This document shows positions 1 through 14,330 of a DNA stretch of 64,000 nt, in pieces. The translations under genes were made by a program, and so were the position numbers. The DNA lies in contig NC_082691.1 of assembly GCF_949987515.2 (NCBI RefSeq), positions 58,473,740 through 58,537,739 on the forward strand. The letters are read 5' to 3'. Source of the DNA: Delphinus delphis (taxonomy: Eukaryota; Chordata; Mammalia; Artiodactyla; Delphinidae). The notes under the pieces were generated by a model. The model searched no databases, was not told the origin of the DNA, and saw only the letters and a program-made list of their open reading frames with translations. Each line of letters opens with the position of its first letter. Within the stretch, counting starts at the first letter, position 1.

Positions 1-1312
1 GCTTTCACAATAAACGGTCTTAGCTATTGAGCTGACTATACACAAATTCCAGGCTAGACCCAACAGAGAGTTTTAAAAAACGTACTTATATGAATTTGTC
101 TTTTCACCTAAAAGTGGTATTGAAAAGAGAAACTGGTTAACTGACTTTTGGTTAAACAAAGGTTAACCATATATGTTATAGTTTATATTACATCACCATT
201 AGCTTTTGTTCTATAGTTTCTAATGTATATGACCACAGGCAGGGACCTTGTCTTATTTTGTGTTTCCCTAACAGGATAAACATTAATACTTATTAGCAAC
301 CTTATGTATTCTGGACACATTTTTCTTGAAATATTCACATATTCTAGGTTTTATTTTATTTTTCTTAATTTATCTCAAAATTTTGTTACTTAGAAACTAT
401 ACTATAAAATAATAAAATAAAATGTCTACTATAAATGTACAATTTTATATACAATTATATAATACTCTACCCTGATTAAAACACTATAAAATAAAATTCA
501 TTCATTAAAAGGTAGATGATGTTAGATATCAGAAAAAGAGATTTAGTTACTGAAGTAACAAAAGAACATCCTTATAAAGGAATCTCACTGTAAGGGAGCC
601 CCATTGTATAGGCCCCTAAACATGCATTATCACAGGATACCAGTTTACTATTTTTGAAGGAGAAATTATAATGCCATTTTAGAAAAACAAATCAACCCAC
701 AATTAGGTGTTTATTGTCTTACCCATTTTTTAAATATTTTATACTGACCAGTTTCTCCCAGTGCACTGAATATCACAAAGTTGCCATCACCGATTCCCCA
801 GGCATTTTGTACTTTTGATCTACAAACTGACTTCACTATTAATCTAAGCAAAATTATGTTAAGAAGAGAAATTTTCCATGGAGAAAATACAAGTTATCTA
901 CTTTATCCTACTAGTTTTAGAATAGTCCACTGTATAGATTGCCACTATTCCCTTCTTTAAGAAAAACAATAAATGGTGATTATAGCTTTAAAACGAAATT
1001 TATTTTACTAATATCTATGTCAACTAATATGTTTTCATACCTATCCTTCCAAAAGGATTCCATCAAAAAAACCAACGTATGATTCCTATCACTTTAGAAT
1101 TCTCTCACATAACTGAAAAAAGTTCTTTTTTTTCTAAAGCAGATAAAGAAAAGACTCTTAAATGATTCAAATTTTACAGTTGTTAATACTAACAGACTCT
1201 TCACAGAAAATATAGATGTGGTGTGAGGAGATCACACTTCACTAACTGGAGTCAGGAGGCTAACGTTAGGGATCGGGTGTTAGAGAGGCAGATGACATTG
1301 TACTAGGAACAC

Positions 1313-1515
1313 AGACACTGGAGTCTGAGAGATTCTGGTGTGAATTCTCGTATTCCCACTTCTTAGCAATGTGATCATCCTAAATTTCAGTTTCTTTATC
1401 AGCAAAATGGGTATAATATTTCCTACACCAGGATGTTATGAGGGTTCAAAATAAAACATGGGAAACACCCAGCACAGTGCCTGGTACCTAAAAGTCCAAT
1501 AAACAGTGCTAGTAG
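1313..1515 (+). repeat. MIR SINE
   Basis: It follows the MIR consensus: GGAGTCTGAGAGATTCTGG head, then GCAATGTGATCAT, CAGTTTCTTTATCAGCAAAA core, and a GCACAGTGCCTGG ... CAATAAACAGTG 3' part. Confidence 0.8.
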
Positions 1516-1684
1516 TAGTGATGAGATAATGACCTTGAGAAGCCAACTAAGCATTCTAAGTCTTAAGTGTTCACCTGCAAGATGAGGAAGTAGTATACTC
1601 AATGACTTTCTAAGTCCCTTACAGAACTAAAAAGACTATATGATTCCCATGGTTAAAAATCAACAAACATGAATTCGACTTCTT

Positions 1685-1711
1685 CAAACCATCTAGACGG
1701 TAGATGGTTTG
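1685..1711. repeat. 11-bp inverted repeat
   Basis: CAAACCATCTA and TAGATGGTTTG flank a GACGG loop. Probably chance or an old hairpin. Confidence 0.8.
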
Positions 1712-2034
1712 CGCCATTAAATTAGGAAAACAATAATTCTTTAAAGTATTTTCAGATTTATAAAGAAAATTCACATAGATTATCTCATTTGGGCCTCAAA
1801 TAACTCCACGGGCCTCAAATAACCCCATGATATTATTATCCTTATGTCAATCTAACTATAAAATGAACTTTAAAGTGACTATTTCTTCAATCTAACTATA
1901 AAATGAACTTCAAAGAAGCCAAGTGGTCAGGTAACAAAGCTAGTATCAGAGACTTCATCTCCTGTTTGTCAGCATCCAAAGCAAATGTTCTAAACACTAC
2001 TAGCCTGCAGGACAGGTATTAGTGCCCCACGAGA

Positions 2035-2165
2035 GAAAGATCATAGGTTTTGGAGGAAAAAATACCTAAATTTCCTCCTCAGCTTCACCATCACTTGCTT
2101 TGTGGCATTGGACAAATCACCTAATCTCTCTGGACCATAGCTTCTTCAATAATAAAACAATAATT
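2035..2165 (+). repeat. MIR SINE fragment
   Basis: It resembles the MIR core: TGTGGCATTGGACAAATCAC, CTAATCTCTCTGGACC, then a degraded CTTCTTCAATAATAAAAC segment. Confidence 0.6.
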
Positions 2166-5100
2166 CACCATGCATGCCACTGAAATTTATTCTGATATAT
2201 TTCTCTAGAGATTTTACCTTAAAGATCTAAGGAAGCCACATGAGTACTAAAATTTCTGATGAACAGATAATAAAATCCCATCATTTTCCTCAACCCCACC
2301 AAATTGCTCCTTCCTTACTCCTATATCCTCCTTACCTAAAGAAGGGCATCAGAAACCTCTCGTTGTCCCTGTTTATCTTCTTCCCCAACAAATGAACCTA
2401 TGTGTAAAAACTGAAGTCCAAAAAGATATAACTTTGTACTTCTTATATTTGCAAGGAGATGGAGGGAAGAACCTAGTTAATAATAAAATAGATGTCCCCA
2501 TCAGCAGGTGACAATTGTTATAAAGTCCCACTAAGAAAACTAACTTTTACTATGTATCCCCAAATGAGAAATTGTTAACAGGGGAAAGGACACTTGGCAA
2601 TAAATGCCACTTAATTATATAGACTAATAAATACAAGTGATTTTAATGTAGTAGATTAGAGTTTTAAAATCCCATTTTTGCAACTAGTATTTGCAAAAGA
2701 GTTTAGTAATTTAAAGAACATTTTCCTTATTACATCAAAGTCCTATAATTTACCTTATAAATAAAATGTTCATAAAAGCTATAATCTTAATTCATATAAC
2801 TCACATCCTAACTTTGGCAATTCACTTGAAGGCATGTTAATTTTTAAACAATTTAAAACCATTCTTAAAAGTATTTTCCATTTCCTCCTAGAGCTCCAAT
2901 TTGTTTTTGAAGAAATTGTTCCAAAGATGTTAACTGAAATTGCAAAGGGACAGCTGCTTGATACGATGGGGCACATTACTGCTTTGCAATATCAAATCAC
3001 TCAACCTCACTCCTTTTCCCTTTTTCGGGCTCTAGGTTGCCACTGAAGTGGTTATTTATTAGTAAGTAAATACAGTGATGGTCATATTATGCATACTGAT
3101 ATGCCCTAAGGTCCTTTTATTGGGAAATGAGAGTATTTGCCCATACACACTTACTGTCTATGTTAATGTCTGCACTTGCTTTAACTTTCCCTAAATCCCA
3201 AAACACGTTTCAAGATTTGTTAACTGGAAAATTTCACACCACTACACTTTTTTGTTGTTCATTTTAAATTATGGAAACTCTCATATCTGTCATGAACCTT
3301 AAGAGACAAAAATAGAAAAAACATTCCTTAAGTTGGAAAAAAGGGTAATATGGTCTAAATATAATATCACAGAATGTAATCTTATATTAATCTTAAAAAT
3401 TTAACCTTATATTAATCTTACATATGCATTACCATGAATTATGTCAACAATTTATACAAAACAATGGATTTAAATTATATATGTAAAAATATATAGGTTC
3501 AAATGGTTTTTGCATTTTTCCTTTAAAGTATAGCAGGTATTTTTTAATTATCAAAAAATAATGCAAGAGTAAAATTAACATTATCTATGGTCATATCATC
3601 CTTTACATCATCTTCCTTAAAATCTTGAAACTCAAATCCTAACCATATAGTTTGAGATAATCCGTAAAACCATGTTTTTTAAAAAAAGGATTTTCTGATC
3701 CTAGTTTCCCAGGGTCATAAAACTCAGACTGGCCTCCCCAAATTTATCTTTTCTCACTTGTTTCTTAACTGCTGGGTTATAAATACCTTTGTTTATTATT
3801 AAAGACACATTTTCTTCTGCAGATTCATTCCTGTGAGAAATATGTTCCAAATTCTATATACCCACATTGTATTAGAATTTTAAATTTGACTTATTTAACT
3901 TTATATAAAGAATAGTTTTTAAATTTGACAAAGCCATTTAAAACTCTACTAACAATTTATCTTTCAACACTATTTGTTAAATTTTTCTCTAGCATTAATT
4001 CTACTTGGGAGATACAAACATTCAGAGTATGGATATATGTAATACATACACTAGGGTCAGAATTGATTTCCTATCATTGAACCTGCTGGGCAAAAATGTA
4101 ACAGTATGCAATTGTACTCATGCTGTGCAAACCTCCATGCTAATATGCATATTAAAATTCGAACATATTGGGGTTTTCCATGCCTATTTATACTATGCAT
4201 ACATTTATTCTATACTTTTTCAAAAAATGTTATGCGTAGGTGCAAAATTTTAAAGCCAACAACAACAACAAAAATGGTTATCAGCTTGCCTTGTATTAGA
4301 ATCTCTTTTGTCCGTCAATCAACAATAAAGTATTATTCTACCATCACAAAAGGAAAACCTTTGGAGGCAGTAGAGGACTATGGGTTGTGCAAATGTGCAG
4401 TTGCTAAGAAGCAAATATGCCTCTCTTCTAATCAAATAGCCCAGCTCAGCGATGCCGCTGGCTTGGAGCAAGAAGCAAATTCCACCAGCCACAAACTTAG
4501 AAACAGTCTTGAATTATTTGTTGCTGACCGCTGGCTGAACCCTTCCTGATGAGCACCATCACCATTAGCCACTACTCAGTGTATTCCATCAACCAATGGC
4601 AATAGCAGCATGCTACAGCTCAGGCTACAAGAAATTGATCAAACAGGGTAATGAGACTATTTCTTCACAGAGGTTATTTTAAATGAATATAAATATTTTC
4701 TTTCTACATAATTTGCCACAGAAAGGTCACTGAACTCCCTGTGATTCCAAAGAAAAATGCTTTACTGTCCCCCTTTACATATTTAAGTTAAGATAAAGCC
4801 AACAAACAATTCAGGGCATTTTTTGATATTAGGGGCAAATTCTAACGAGCTGGCATTTGTGACAACAGATTAGCTGTAATATTTTAGCTTCACATGAACT
4901 TATAGCTAAAAACTGATCAAATAATGCTACTCTATAAAGATAAAACTGATCATGATTTACCAATTAAAAACATTTATAAGAGTACATTTCTGTTTGAAGA
5001 AAGCACAATTAATCTCTAATGTAGGTGATAGTGAGAACATGAATCATATATATGCCTTCTTAGCTGAAGTTATTAAAATTTGATATAATTGTTGTAAATT

Positions 5101-8100
5101 ATTTAGTGAAGCATTCATTTTTCTATAGCCCACCTCCTCCTGCTAGACAGTAGAATAAGATGCATGTTAACTATCCCAGTTAACACATGAATCATTTCAC
5201 TGACAACTGATTTAGTTCTTCTTACAGAGTGACATTTATTGCTCCTTTTCTCTATATACTTTAAACCAAAACAATTATAAACAACTGGATTTAACATCAC
5301 CACATGACCAAATTACAGCAATTTAGCTGTATATTTTATCTAACATAAAATGAAAATGTTCTGCAAAGTTCAGTTTTCAGTTAGTAGACTTCCCCTATAG
5401 TGGTATTAAAATAATCCCAGCTGAATCACTATTTAAGAACTTTAAACACCCACATACCAGCAACAATAAGAATTTGAAGTAAATATTTCTAACATATAGC
5501 ATTCTGTAATTATTATAACCAACACAGATTATGTAACATCTAATTAAAAGTTTCGACTCAGTAGAAACACTTTTATATGAATGGACACCTCTAAAAACAT
5601 TCTAAAAGATGTATCTTGTGTCATTAAAAATGAATGTGATCTAATATGATACAGTAAATATTTGTCAAAATGAACTGCTTTACATGCAGATTCTTTGAGA
5701 GTTTCAGTAATAATTTATTTTTGTTTATGATCTTTACATCAGAAAACAAACAGGTCAGATAATTCTCTGCCTTCATCAAAAATGTCTAGTTTACTATGTA
5801 ATATGAAAAAAAAATGTTTCAGTATATAGAACTGTGTGCTTAGGCAATTTTTTTAAATTACTGAAACTCAGATGTGCTTTTAATAACTATTTTTTAAAAC
5901 TGTTTATGGATGTTATTACGGATGACAGTAAAACCACCTCACCTACCAATAAAAACCCACAAGATATACACAAATGGCCACTTTTTTTAACAAGGGGATA
6001 AAGTATTGCTGGAGGTTAGAAGGTTATTTGTGCCACTGATAGGGATTTCTAAATATTCATTATTGGAAAACGTTGGCAGTCATAACAGGATTTTAAATAT
6101 ACATTCAAGTAACTTTTACCCAGAGATACAAGGCTTTGAATGAAACAGAAAACCTCTACAATTAACTTTAAATTAATCTCTCTTGAAAGGGAGGGCCACT
6201 GAAGAACTAGACAGAATACAATACAGAGAGGAGAAGCTCAAGGCTTACACACAGTATTTGTTTAGGTGCATTCTATTCTTTTCACAATAAAATTCTTGCA
6301 TGCTTTAAGAAATGGCTAAAGGAGAGTCTCTAAATAAAAATCAATAATTAGTTAAAAGAAAATTAGGATCAAATAGCAAGAAGCATCCCATCAGCTGTCT
6401 AACAATATGACAAATTCAGCAGCAACCACAAAGAACCAATATAACTTCTGGTGCCAAGGAGCCAGATGGTACTGCTGGAAGAAATTAAGTCTACAGATTG
6501 GCAGTTCGACACTGTGATTATTGCCCAAGGGAGGACAAAGTGGAAGAAGAGCGGGAGGTTCAGTACGATGGGGATAAATCAATTACCACCAACTCACCAC
6601 ATCCTTCCTATCATAGCCTAATAACGGATTCTAAATACCCCATACCAGTGAACTGCCAAAGGTTTAAATAGTCCCAATCTTAGTTGGGAATGATAAACTT
6701 ATATATAGTAAAAAGTAAAAGATAATCTCAGCTTTTCATCATAGGCCCTAGCAAAGTACACCAATAACTTTATCCACAGACAACAAATACTAAAGTATTT
6801 TAGTTACAGCTTTGTTGTGAAAAATAAAGCTATTTTTTCCTATTTTTTATTTTGTGTTACATTCAACAATGACATTTGTTAAAATTCTGCATGTTTTCCA
6901 AAAAGAGAATTATGGATAGATAATGGTTACATATAATGGTCTCATGACTAAACAATTGACGTACATGTTTTATAAAAAATTATTTCACTTATATTTTTGG
7001 ACACACACAAAGAAAGTACTTCCCACTTGTGATATCTAAAGAATGCTAAAGAAACAGTAACATCTCAAGACATGTTCAAAGTCAAATCATGATAGGGAAA
7101 AGATAATACACATTGTCAATTTATGCAATTATGAGAAATTCAATATCAGTTAAGTCATACTTTTGAAACGTAAGACAGTTATACACTTAGTAACGTCTGG
7201 CAAAGCTTATGCTGAGGGAGCTTTTTTGTTTTATTACCATCTTTCCTTGGCCTATCATCACCTATGAATATATACAGCTGCTTTGTATTACTCTAGCTTG
7301 AGTAGGTCAGAAAATTAGATAAGAAAATAAGAATATTAAAATATTAAAGATAAAAAATTAAGAGTATTGATATTTTTAAATCCTAAGAATATACAATTTT
7401 ACAATATAAATATGTGTTGATTCATTTAATATATTAGCAATTACACTGATAGATAGATGGCCTTTGGATTTAGTCTCATAACCCAATCAGCAACAGATCA
7501 ATTACATTTCATTAGTAAATAAATCTGATAAAGCAAAGATGTTTTTTGGTTAATCAGTTTGTTAGTATAAAAGCAAGGACTGAATTTACAAGGCTTCTAG
7601 AAAAGGACTGGTCAAATCGCAGGTACACACTAATTTGATCGATGTTCACCGAAACCTTTTCTAATACATTTTCTAGCATATTGCAGAAGGCTAGGAAATG
7701 AACTGCTAACATGAGCTGCTCAGTGCACTATCTGAATCCCTGTTGTGGGCACTGACAGCCACAGTGATAGAAAAATTAATCACAGAGGATATGCCCTATC
7801 TAAACCATACCTAACTCACTTTTCCTCATCTAACTAAACTTGTGTTTGTATACTTCCAATAGCTTGTTTGAAATACTGTTATAAAACTTAAAATGTACAT
7901 CAGCATTTCAACTTCTTTGGACACATTCCCTCACTGTAATTTTGGGATAAATAGCTGTTAAACCTTCATATTTCTGAACTAAATAACAGACCAGCAATGT
8001 TTTTAAAGCCTCAGAGGAGAACAGCTAGTTCACAGAAGTGTCTGTATTCACACAGGTCAATAGGTTCCAGTATCCATAAAGATTCATAAAAATACATTAA

Positions 8101-8539
8101 AATGTATTTCTATGTTAGTCAAAAAAATGTCAACAGAAAAAAAGTGATGAGAGATACCTTATAAAAGCTCAGTGGATAGTAAAACAGAGCAGGACAAAAT
8201 TTATTGGGGAAATTTTTTAAACTAAAGAAGCTACTAGTAAATAAAATCCAAATATTTTACATATAATAAAAACACTAACTTTTATTTCATATATTTTTAT
8301 CACCCAAAAGATAACTTTGCAAATACCAGTATCAGAATTCCAGTTGACATAGTTCAAGACAGCAATATTAAGACTTTAATTGTACTCAATTATGAAACAT
8401 GTAGTTATATGATACAGGTTTATTTCTTTGGAAAAAATCAAATATTTAACAACCTGATTTTAAAAACAGGGAATGACTGTCACAAAAAAGAATTCATCCA
8501 TTTACAAAATAGGATCCACTAGCAAGTATTCTTAAAAGT

Positions 8540-8665
8540 TTGGGACTTGAAGATACAAACTACTATACATAAAATAGATAAACAACAAGGCCCTACTGTA
8601 TAGCACAGGGAACTATATCAGTATCTTGTAATAAACTATAATGGAAAAGAAAAACAAGAAAAAAT
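8540..8665 (+). mobile_element. L1 3' UTR fragment (artiodactyl type)
   Basis: It contains ACAAGGCCCTACTGTATAGC and CAGGGAACTATATCAGTATC followed by TAATAAACTATAATGGAAAAG, the familiar 3' UTR of artiodactyl L1. It is a short truncated piece. Confidence 0.75.
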
Positions 8666-8744
8666 TCCGGAGAAAATATATACTAAAACAAAGTTATTCA
8701 ACTAATCACTTGGTCATCTTGTGACATTACAATAGCCAAGAGCT

Positions 8745-8945
8745 AACAATGGGCAAGTCCTCTGTGCCAGGCACTAACCCTTACAATAATCCTATGAGAT
8801 ACTACAATTATCCCTATTTTTATAAACCCAGAAACTAAGGCTTAGAGAGAAAATAATTTTTCCAAAGTCAAAATGTCAAACGAGGATTGAACCCAGGTAC
8901 ATGTAATACCATAGTCTGTGCACTTAACCACAATACAATTTGATC
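8745..8945 (-). repeat. MIR SINE
   Basis: Reverse-complement MIR: TGTGCCAGGCACTAACCC, ATAATCCTATGAGATACTAC, CCCAGAAACTAAGGCTTAGA and GAGGATTGAACCCAGG in order. Confidence 0.85.
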
Positions 8946-11269
8946 CTTGATATGATGAAGTACAAATTTTATCCTCTTTAAAGCCCTTCAAAATTTAGTT
9001 TTCAGATACCAGAAGTATATCCCGTCTGCCTTGACTAATGCTTAATATTGGTTAGACTGCCAGGGCAAAACACAGTTAATAAATATGATTCCTTAATTAC
9101 AAGGAGAAATATGATCAGACAGTAAAAACAAAGAGAAAAGAAAAGCCTAAGAACATACCAGGATTCAAATGAATGCTGAAGAAAACTCAAGATAAAATGT
9201 ATCCCCGTATGTATATAATCACATTAAGGAATGAAAGTAATTAATGGCTTCTAAAATTCTGTAAATTAAGATCATATGTTTAGAAGCAAAAGCAACAATT
9301 TTCCTGGTTTCAGTGTGAGGAAACTTGGGGCAGATGTCTCTATTCTGAACCTCCTAATCTATCTCTTTCTACAATCTCTGGCAAGTCTTATCATTCTCAT
9401 GACATTCAACATGTTTAGGCAAATAAATCAATGATTCTCCATATCTCTATCCCATATCTCACACTCCCTCTTAAATTTCTTTGACTAAATTTCTCAATAC
9501 TCCTTCAAGCTCAACAGACTTAATGTTTCTTGTCCTCTTTATAGATGGCCTCACATCCTTGAGAAAAGAATCTAAATGTCAGGGTTCACCTTAGGTGTCA
9601 TGGTGAAATCTACTGTTGGTCCTTCCCCATATCCCCTCTGGGTACTTACTCTCCCTTGTCCCTTGCCTCCACTGTCAAGGTGACCAACAAGCCTCTAGTC
9701 AGGTCCTTCTTATGCGTGCACTCCCCAGAAGGGTGCCCATCCCTGTCTCTCTTCCCTCCTTCAGCTCCCCTCCCACAGCAAACCAAGTTTTTATTTGTCT
9801 TCTGAGACATTCCTCACAGCTCTTATCTCTACTTGCTTAATCCATTACCTACTTGCTTTACCCATTATTTCCTCTGTTAAATATGACAATTGATGACCCA
9901 AAGTAGCAGTAAGTTGGTCAACTCTCTTTCCTCTGCTCATCTTAAAAGCAGTGACTTGTCTTATTAATACCCCAGTCTAACAAAACAAACTGTAAAATTT
10001 GTTGAATTAAACTTTTATTCCATGTAGCACTCTGCCTAAAGCATACAACATTGTTACCCTCTCTCACTACTTATATTTAAAAAAATCAATTCTTCACCTC
10101 CTAAAAGACACATTTTCTTTTATAAAGAAATCCTATTGTAAACATATTAGAAGTTTACGGCATACATTTATCCCAGAACATAGGGCCCAGGACACCAATA
10201 CCAAAACAAGTCCTATTCAATGAAAGAAATATATGCGTATTTTTTCCCCATGGTAAGACATTTTACTATTTTTTGATATTAAAATATTATTTTTTATTAA
10301 CTTCCTTTGGTGTTAAAAAAAAAGTGATGGGCATGTTTAAAATAGCATGGCTTACAGGTGGTATTAGAAAGTGAGGAGGAGCTTTTGAAGACATTTAAAC
10401 AAATTGACACCAAAGCACATCTCTGAGATGAAATTACTTTTCTGAGAGTCTTTAAATATTACACTATCTTTTTCTGCTTTTTACGCATGGAAAATAACTA
10501 GACGGTATCCAAATTACATTAACATTTTCTCTAGATATTCCAAATGAAAAGCTTCGAGGCAGCATCTTTGCTTCAATGACAGCCAAACTTGGAGACTGCT
10601 CTCAGAACTTTCATATAAAATATATTTAAATATCTCATTATGACATTGGAACTTGAAAGTATTTCAAGAAAGATGAAATTAGAATCCCTAAAATTTCCTC
10701 AATAGTGAAAATAGACCTAATATATAAATTAAAACATGACTGTGACTATGGGTGAAGATATACAGAAAGATATATGATATAAGAAAGATATAAGATTTCC
10801 AAAAAATAACCAAAAATCAGAAGGATGGGAGATGAAGATACTGAGACTACTGTAATTAATTCTCTCTCTGACCCTAGATCAATTCTTCTAACTGTGATAA
10901 AGGACCAGTTTCCCCCACAAGACATCACAACATCACAAATTAACACTTTGGTTAAAAATATGTATATACATATAGGTATATATGTATGTATTTTATATAT
11001 AATATGAATTACTAGAAAAAATAATGATCACGTATTTGGATAATGCAGGAATGTCAAAATGCTATAAACATTTCTAAGTGCTTAATCTCATTTTCCGTAC
11101 TTATATTGTTGCAGACCAGTAGCAAACAGATCACAGACTCAGATCAGTCTGCAGACTACACAATGAGTAGCACTGCTTAGATAATTCACGTTGCTCCCTT
11201 ATGTCTCAGTTCCCTTATCTGGCAAGACTACTAGGTTTAGTGACTGACATATAGGAAGAAAAACAACAC

Positions 11270-11272
<3 letters not shown>

Positions 11273-11304
<32 letters not shown>
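11273..11304 (+). repeat. (AC)n microsatellite
   Basis: An uninterrupted alternating AC run of about 32 bp. Confidence 0.97.
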
Positions 11305-11307
<3 letters not shown>

Positions 11308-11901
11308 CTTACAAAGGAGAAGAAACAAATTCAAAGAAACAAACCAACTTCTTTTTTGAAAGCTAAAAATAGTGACCATTTTTCTGAGATGATCACCCCA
11401 GCATCCCTTAGATCCCACCACCATAACTATACACTGACAAAATCCAGCCCAAAAAAGTCAGAATATCAACACAATAATTTACTTGGACTGTATGTTCTCT
11501 GAAATAATTTGTTAAAGTAAAACTGATGTGAAAGAAGAGCCATATGATTATTCATTTATATGTGTAATGCAGCAAACCTTACTGCATTTACATTTCAAAA
11601 GGCATAGATGATATTGCTAAATGAGGGGATTGATATCTTCTGCAACAACACAAAGCAAGAATTCTTTTTTAAATTATGTTAAAGGCTATAGAATTCGAGA
11701 GTTCACTGAGCTGAATAAAGCACAGCAAGAAAATTACTTTTTGCCATCTGCACAGTTTCTAAAGTATCCACTAAGCAACAATAACATTAAAGGTAGGCTA
11801 GGATATGTCCCTGTTTTAATTAGTGTATTAATCTCACAATTCTTTAAAGAACTCAGTATTTTGAGAAATGACTTAGCCTCAAGTTAAGAACACCTTAAGA
11901 A

Positions 11902-11921
11902 CTTACACCTTAAGGTGTAAG
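11902..11921. repeat. 20-bp perfect palindrome beside an L1 5' truncation
   Basis: CTTACACCTTAAGGTGTAAG is self-complementary; a second palindrome GAACTTAAGTTC follows directly, and the L1 copy begins shortly afterwards. Confidence 0.85.
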
Positions 11922-11939
11922 AACTTAAGTTCTTACAGA

Positions 11940-13088
11940 ACTGGAGAAAATATTTACAAATCATATATCTCATAAGAGACTGGTAGCTAGAGTTCTCTTA
12001 GAACTTAACAATAAAAAGACAGCCCAATTGAAATATGGAAAAATGATTTGACTAGGCCTACTCCAAAGAAGACATACAAAAGGCCAATAAGCATATGAAA
12101 AGATGATCAACATCATTAGTCATTAGAGAAATGCAAATCAAAACCACAATGAGATACCACTGAACACCCCCTAGGATGGCTAAAATAAAGACAGACAGTA
12201 ACAAGTGTTGATGAGGATGTGGAGAAGTGGAAACCTTCACACATTGCTGGTGGGGACATAAAATGGTATATGGCACTTTGGAAAATAGTTTGACAATTTC
12301 TCAAAAAGTTAAACTTAGAGTTAACGTAGGACCCAGCAGTTCTACTCCAAGGTATAGTATATAGTTAGAAGAAATGAAGACATACACAAAAACTTGTACA
12401 TACATGTTCACTGTGGCATTATTAATAATAGCTAAGAAGAAGAAACAACTCAAAAAATCATCAACTAGGGACTTCCCTCATGGCACAATGGTTAAGCCTC
12501 TGTGCTCCCAATGCAGGGGGCGTGGGTTCGATCCTTGGTCAATGAACTAGATCCCACATGCATGCCACAACTAAGGAGCCCTCCTGCCGCAACTAAGACC
12601 TGGCACAACCAAATAAATAAATAAATTTTTTTTTTTTTAAATCATCAACTGATGAATGGACAAACAAAATGTGGCATACCCATACAAGTGAAGCATTCTT
12701 GGGAATGCAGTACTGCTGTGTGCTGCAACACGAATGAACCTTGAAAACGCTATGCTAAGTAAAAGAAGCCAGGCACAAAAGGCCACATATTGTGTGATTC
12801 CATTTACATGAAATGTCCAGACTAGGCAAATCTATACAGAAAGAAAGTAGATTTGTGGCTGCCTAGGCCCATGAGGTGGGGAGGGGGGCCTAGATTTGGG
12901 GAAAATGGGGAGTGACTGTTCATAGTACAGGGTTTCTTTTTTGTGGCAATGAAAATATTCTAAAATTAATCGGGGTGATGCTTGTACAACTCTGTGAATA
13001 TATTAAAAACTACTGAATTGTATATTTTAAATGGGTAAATTCTATGGTTATATTATTTACATCTCAATAAAGCTAATTTTTAAAAATA
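11940..13088 (+). mobile_element. L1 ORF2 3' end and 3' UTR, decayed, split by a SINE
   Basis: It begins in ORF2 (GAGAAAATATTTACAAATCA), passes GAGAAATGCAAATCAAAACC and ATTGCTGGTGGGGACATAAA, and ends with CAATAAAGCTAATTTTT at about 13085. The reading frame is broken repeatedly, so it is a dead 5'-truncated copy. It is antisense to SKAP2, in intron 4. A CHR-1-type SINE interrupts it at 12467-12638. The 3' UTR keeps the G-rich tract (12877-12916) typical of L1. Confidence 0.92.
12467..12638 (+). mobile_element. CHR-1-type SINE nested in L1
   Basis: It has GGGACTTCCCTCATGGCACA head, box B GGTTCGATCC, GATCCCACATGC body and an AAATAAATAAAT tail followed by a T run. A target site duplication AAATCATCAACT flanks it (12455-12466 and 12639-12650). 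Confidence 0.9.
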
Positions 13089-14169
13089 GAATAAGAATCC
13101 TAGACTCTACCCCCAAACTGTTGATGGACTCTATAAAATCAAAGTCATCCTCTTTAACTCATAAGTGCATGTGTTCTCAAGAGCCATAATTTTAGAAGGT
13201 TTAATAAAGGAATTGCTTTAATCTTACCCCCAATTCTGTACCAAAAAAAGGAGGAAAGGGGTTAAAAACCTGTAACTAGAAATGAAATAAAAGCATTCAA
13301 CTTCTGCCTCAGTAATGTCCTACTTCTTTTGACAACTGAGGGTCCCAGTCTGCCTCTGTGCTCCTCACTAACACGTAGGCAGGCTGCCTCCAAGCAAGCC
13401 TTGCCCACTTTACTCACAACCCCCAATCAGACCTCCCATTCAAAGGAAATGGCTTTCAGGATATAGACACGCAAAAGCAAAGGAACCCCTCACAAATTAC
13501 CTATGCTCATGAACAGGAATCAATAGCCAAGGCTGTCCAGACCTTTGAGGGAAACCAATAACATGAAGGAAAAGGACCAATAATTAAAATGCAACTTGTA
13601 GACAAAGCACAGTCAGCTTAGAGTTAGAGAATCAAACATAAATATTATAGATCTTAACAATGCAAAAATAATTTAATGAACAAATTTGGAATTTAAGAGT
13701 GGAAAGAGAGATGGAAGGAAAGCTGGGTGCACTACTTTCCGCATACTTAATAACAAAGAGTCAATAGCCACCTTCTGAGGTTGGTGCATTACAAAATAAG
13801 AAGAACATTATTTAAGTCAAAAGCAAACACAAAAAGAAGTAAAAATAAAATAATAAAAAATCGGGAGGCAGAAGTGGGAAAGGAGGTGTGCAGAATCATC
13901 CATCATAGAGGGAGTCAACAGATTCTGTTCAAGGTTGATCAGACAAGAACTAGAAGTAGTGTGCCCAAAGTTACTATAGTAGCTAGAGAAGAAACTAACA
14001 AGTGGCTGCCTCTGGGGTTAGGGCGGGGTGGAAAAGGAGGCTTTTACATTTTATCGTATACCCTTCCTATCATTTTTATTTTTAACCAGATGCATGTCTC
14101 TTGTAAGTAGGAAAAAAACTAGTCTAATTTTTTAAGTAGCATGGCATAGAAGGATCAAAGGAGTTGAAG

Positions 14170-14330
14170 TTTGCTACTTCTAAGTTGGATATGATAGTCA
14201 ACTTTTTGAGTCTCAGTTTCCACATCAGCAAAATAGGGAAAATGTCTCCCTGGTAGTTCTGAGTCAATTGAAGGAAATAATGTAGATGAAAGAATCTGGT
14301 TCAGTGCCAGACATATTTCTCAATAAATAT
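14170..14330 (+). repeat. MIR SINE
   Basis: It contains TGAGTCTCAGTTTCCACATC, AGCAAAATAGGGAAAATG and CAGTGCCAGACATATTTC, ending in CAATAAAT. Confidence 0.75.

Noticed and set aside
4106..4549. 147-codon plus-strand ORF in intron 4
   Set aside because: No recognisable domain, low-complexity start and no splice or promoter context; most likely a chance ORF over noncoding sequence.
12877..12916. G-quadruplex-like run
   Set aside because: It is the usual G-rich tract of L1 3' UTRs, explained by the repeat.
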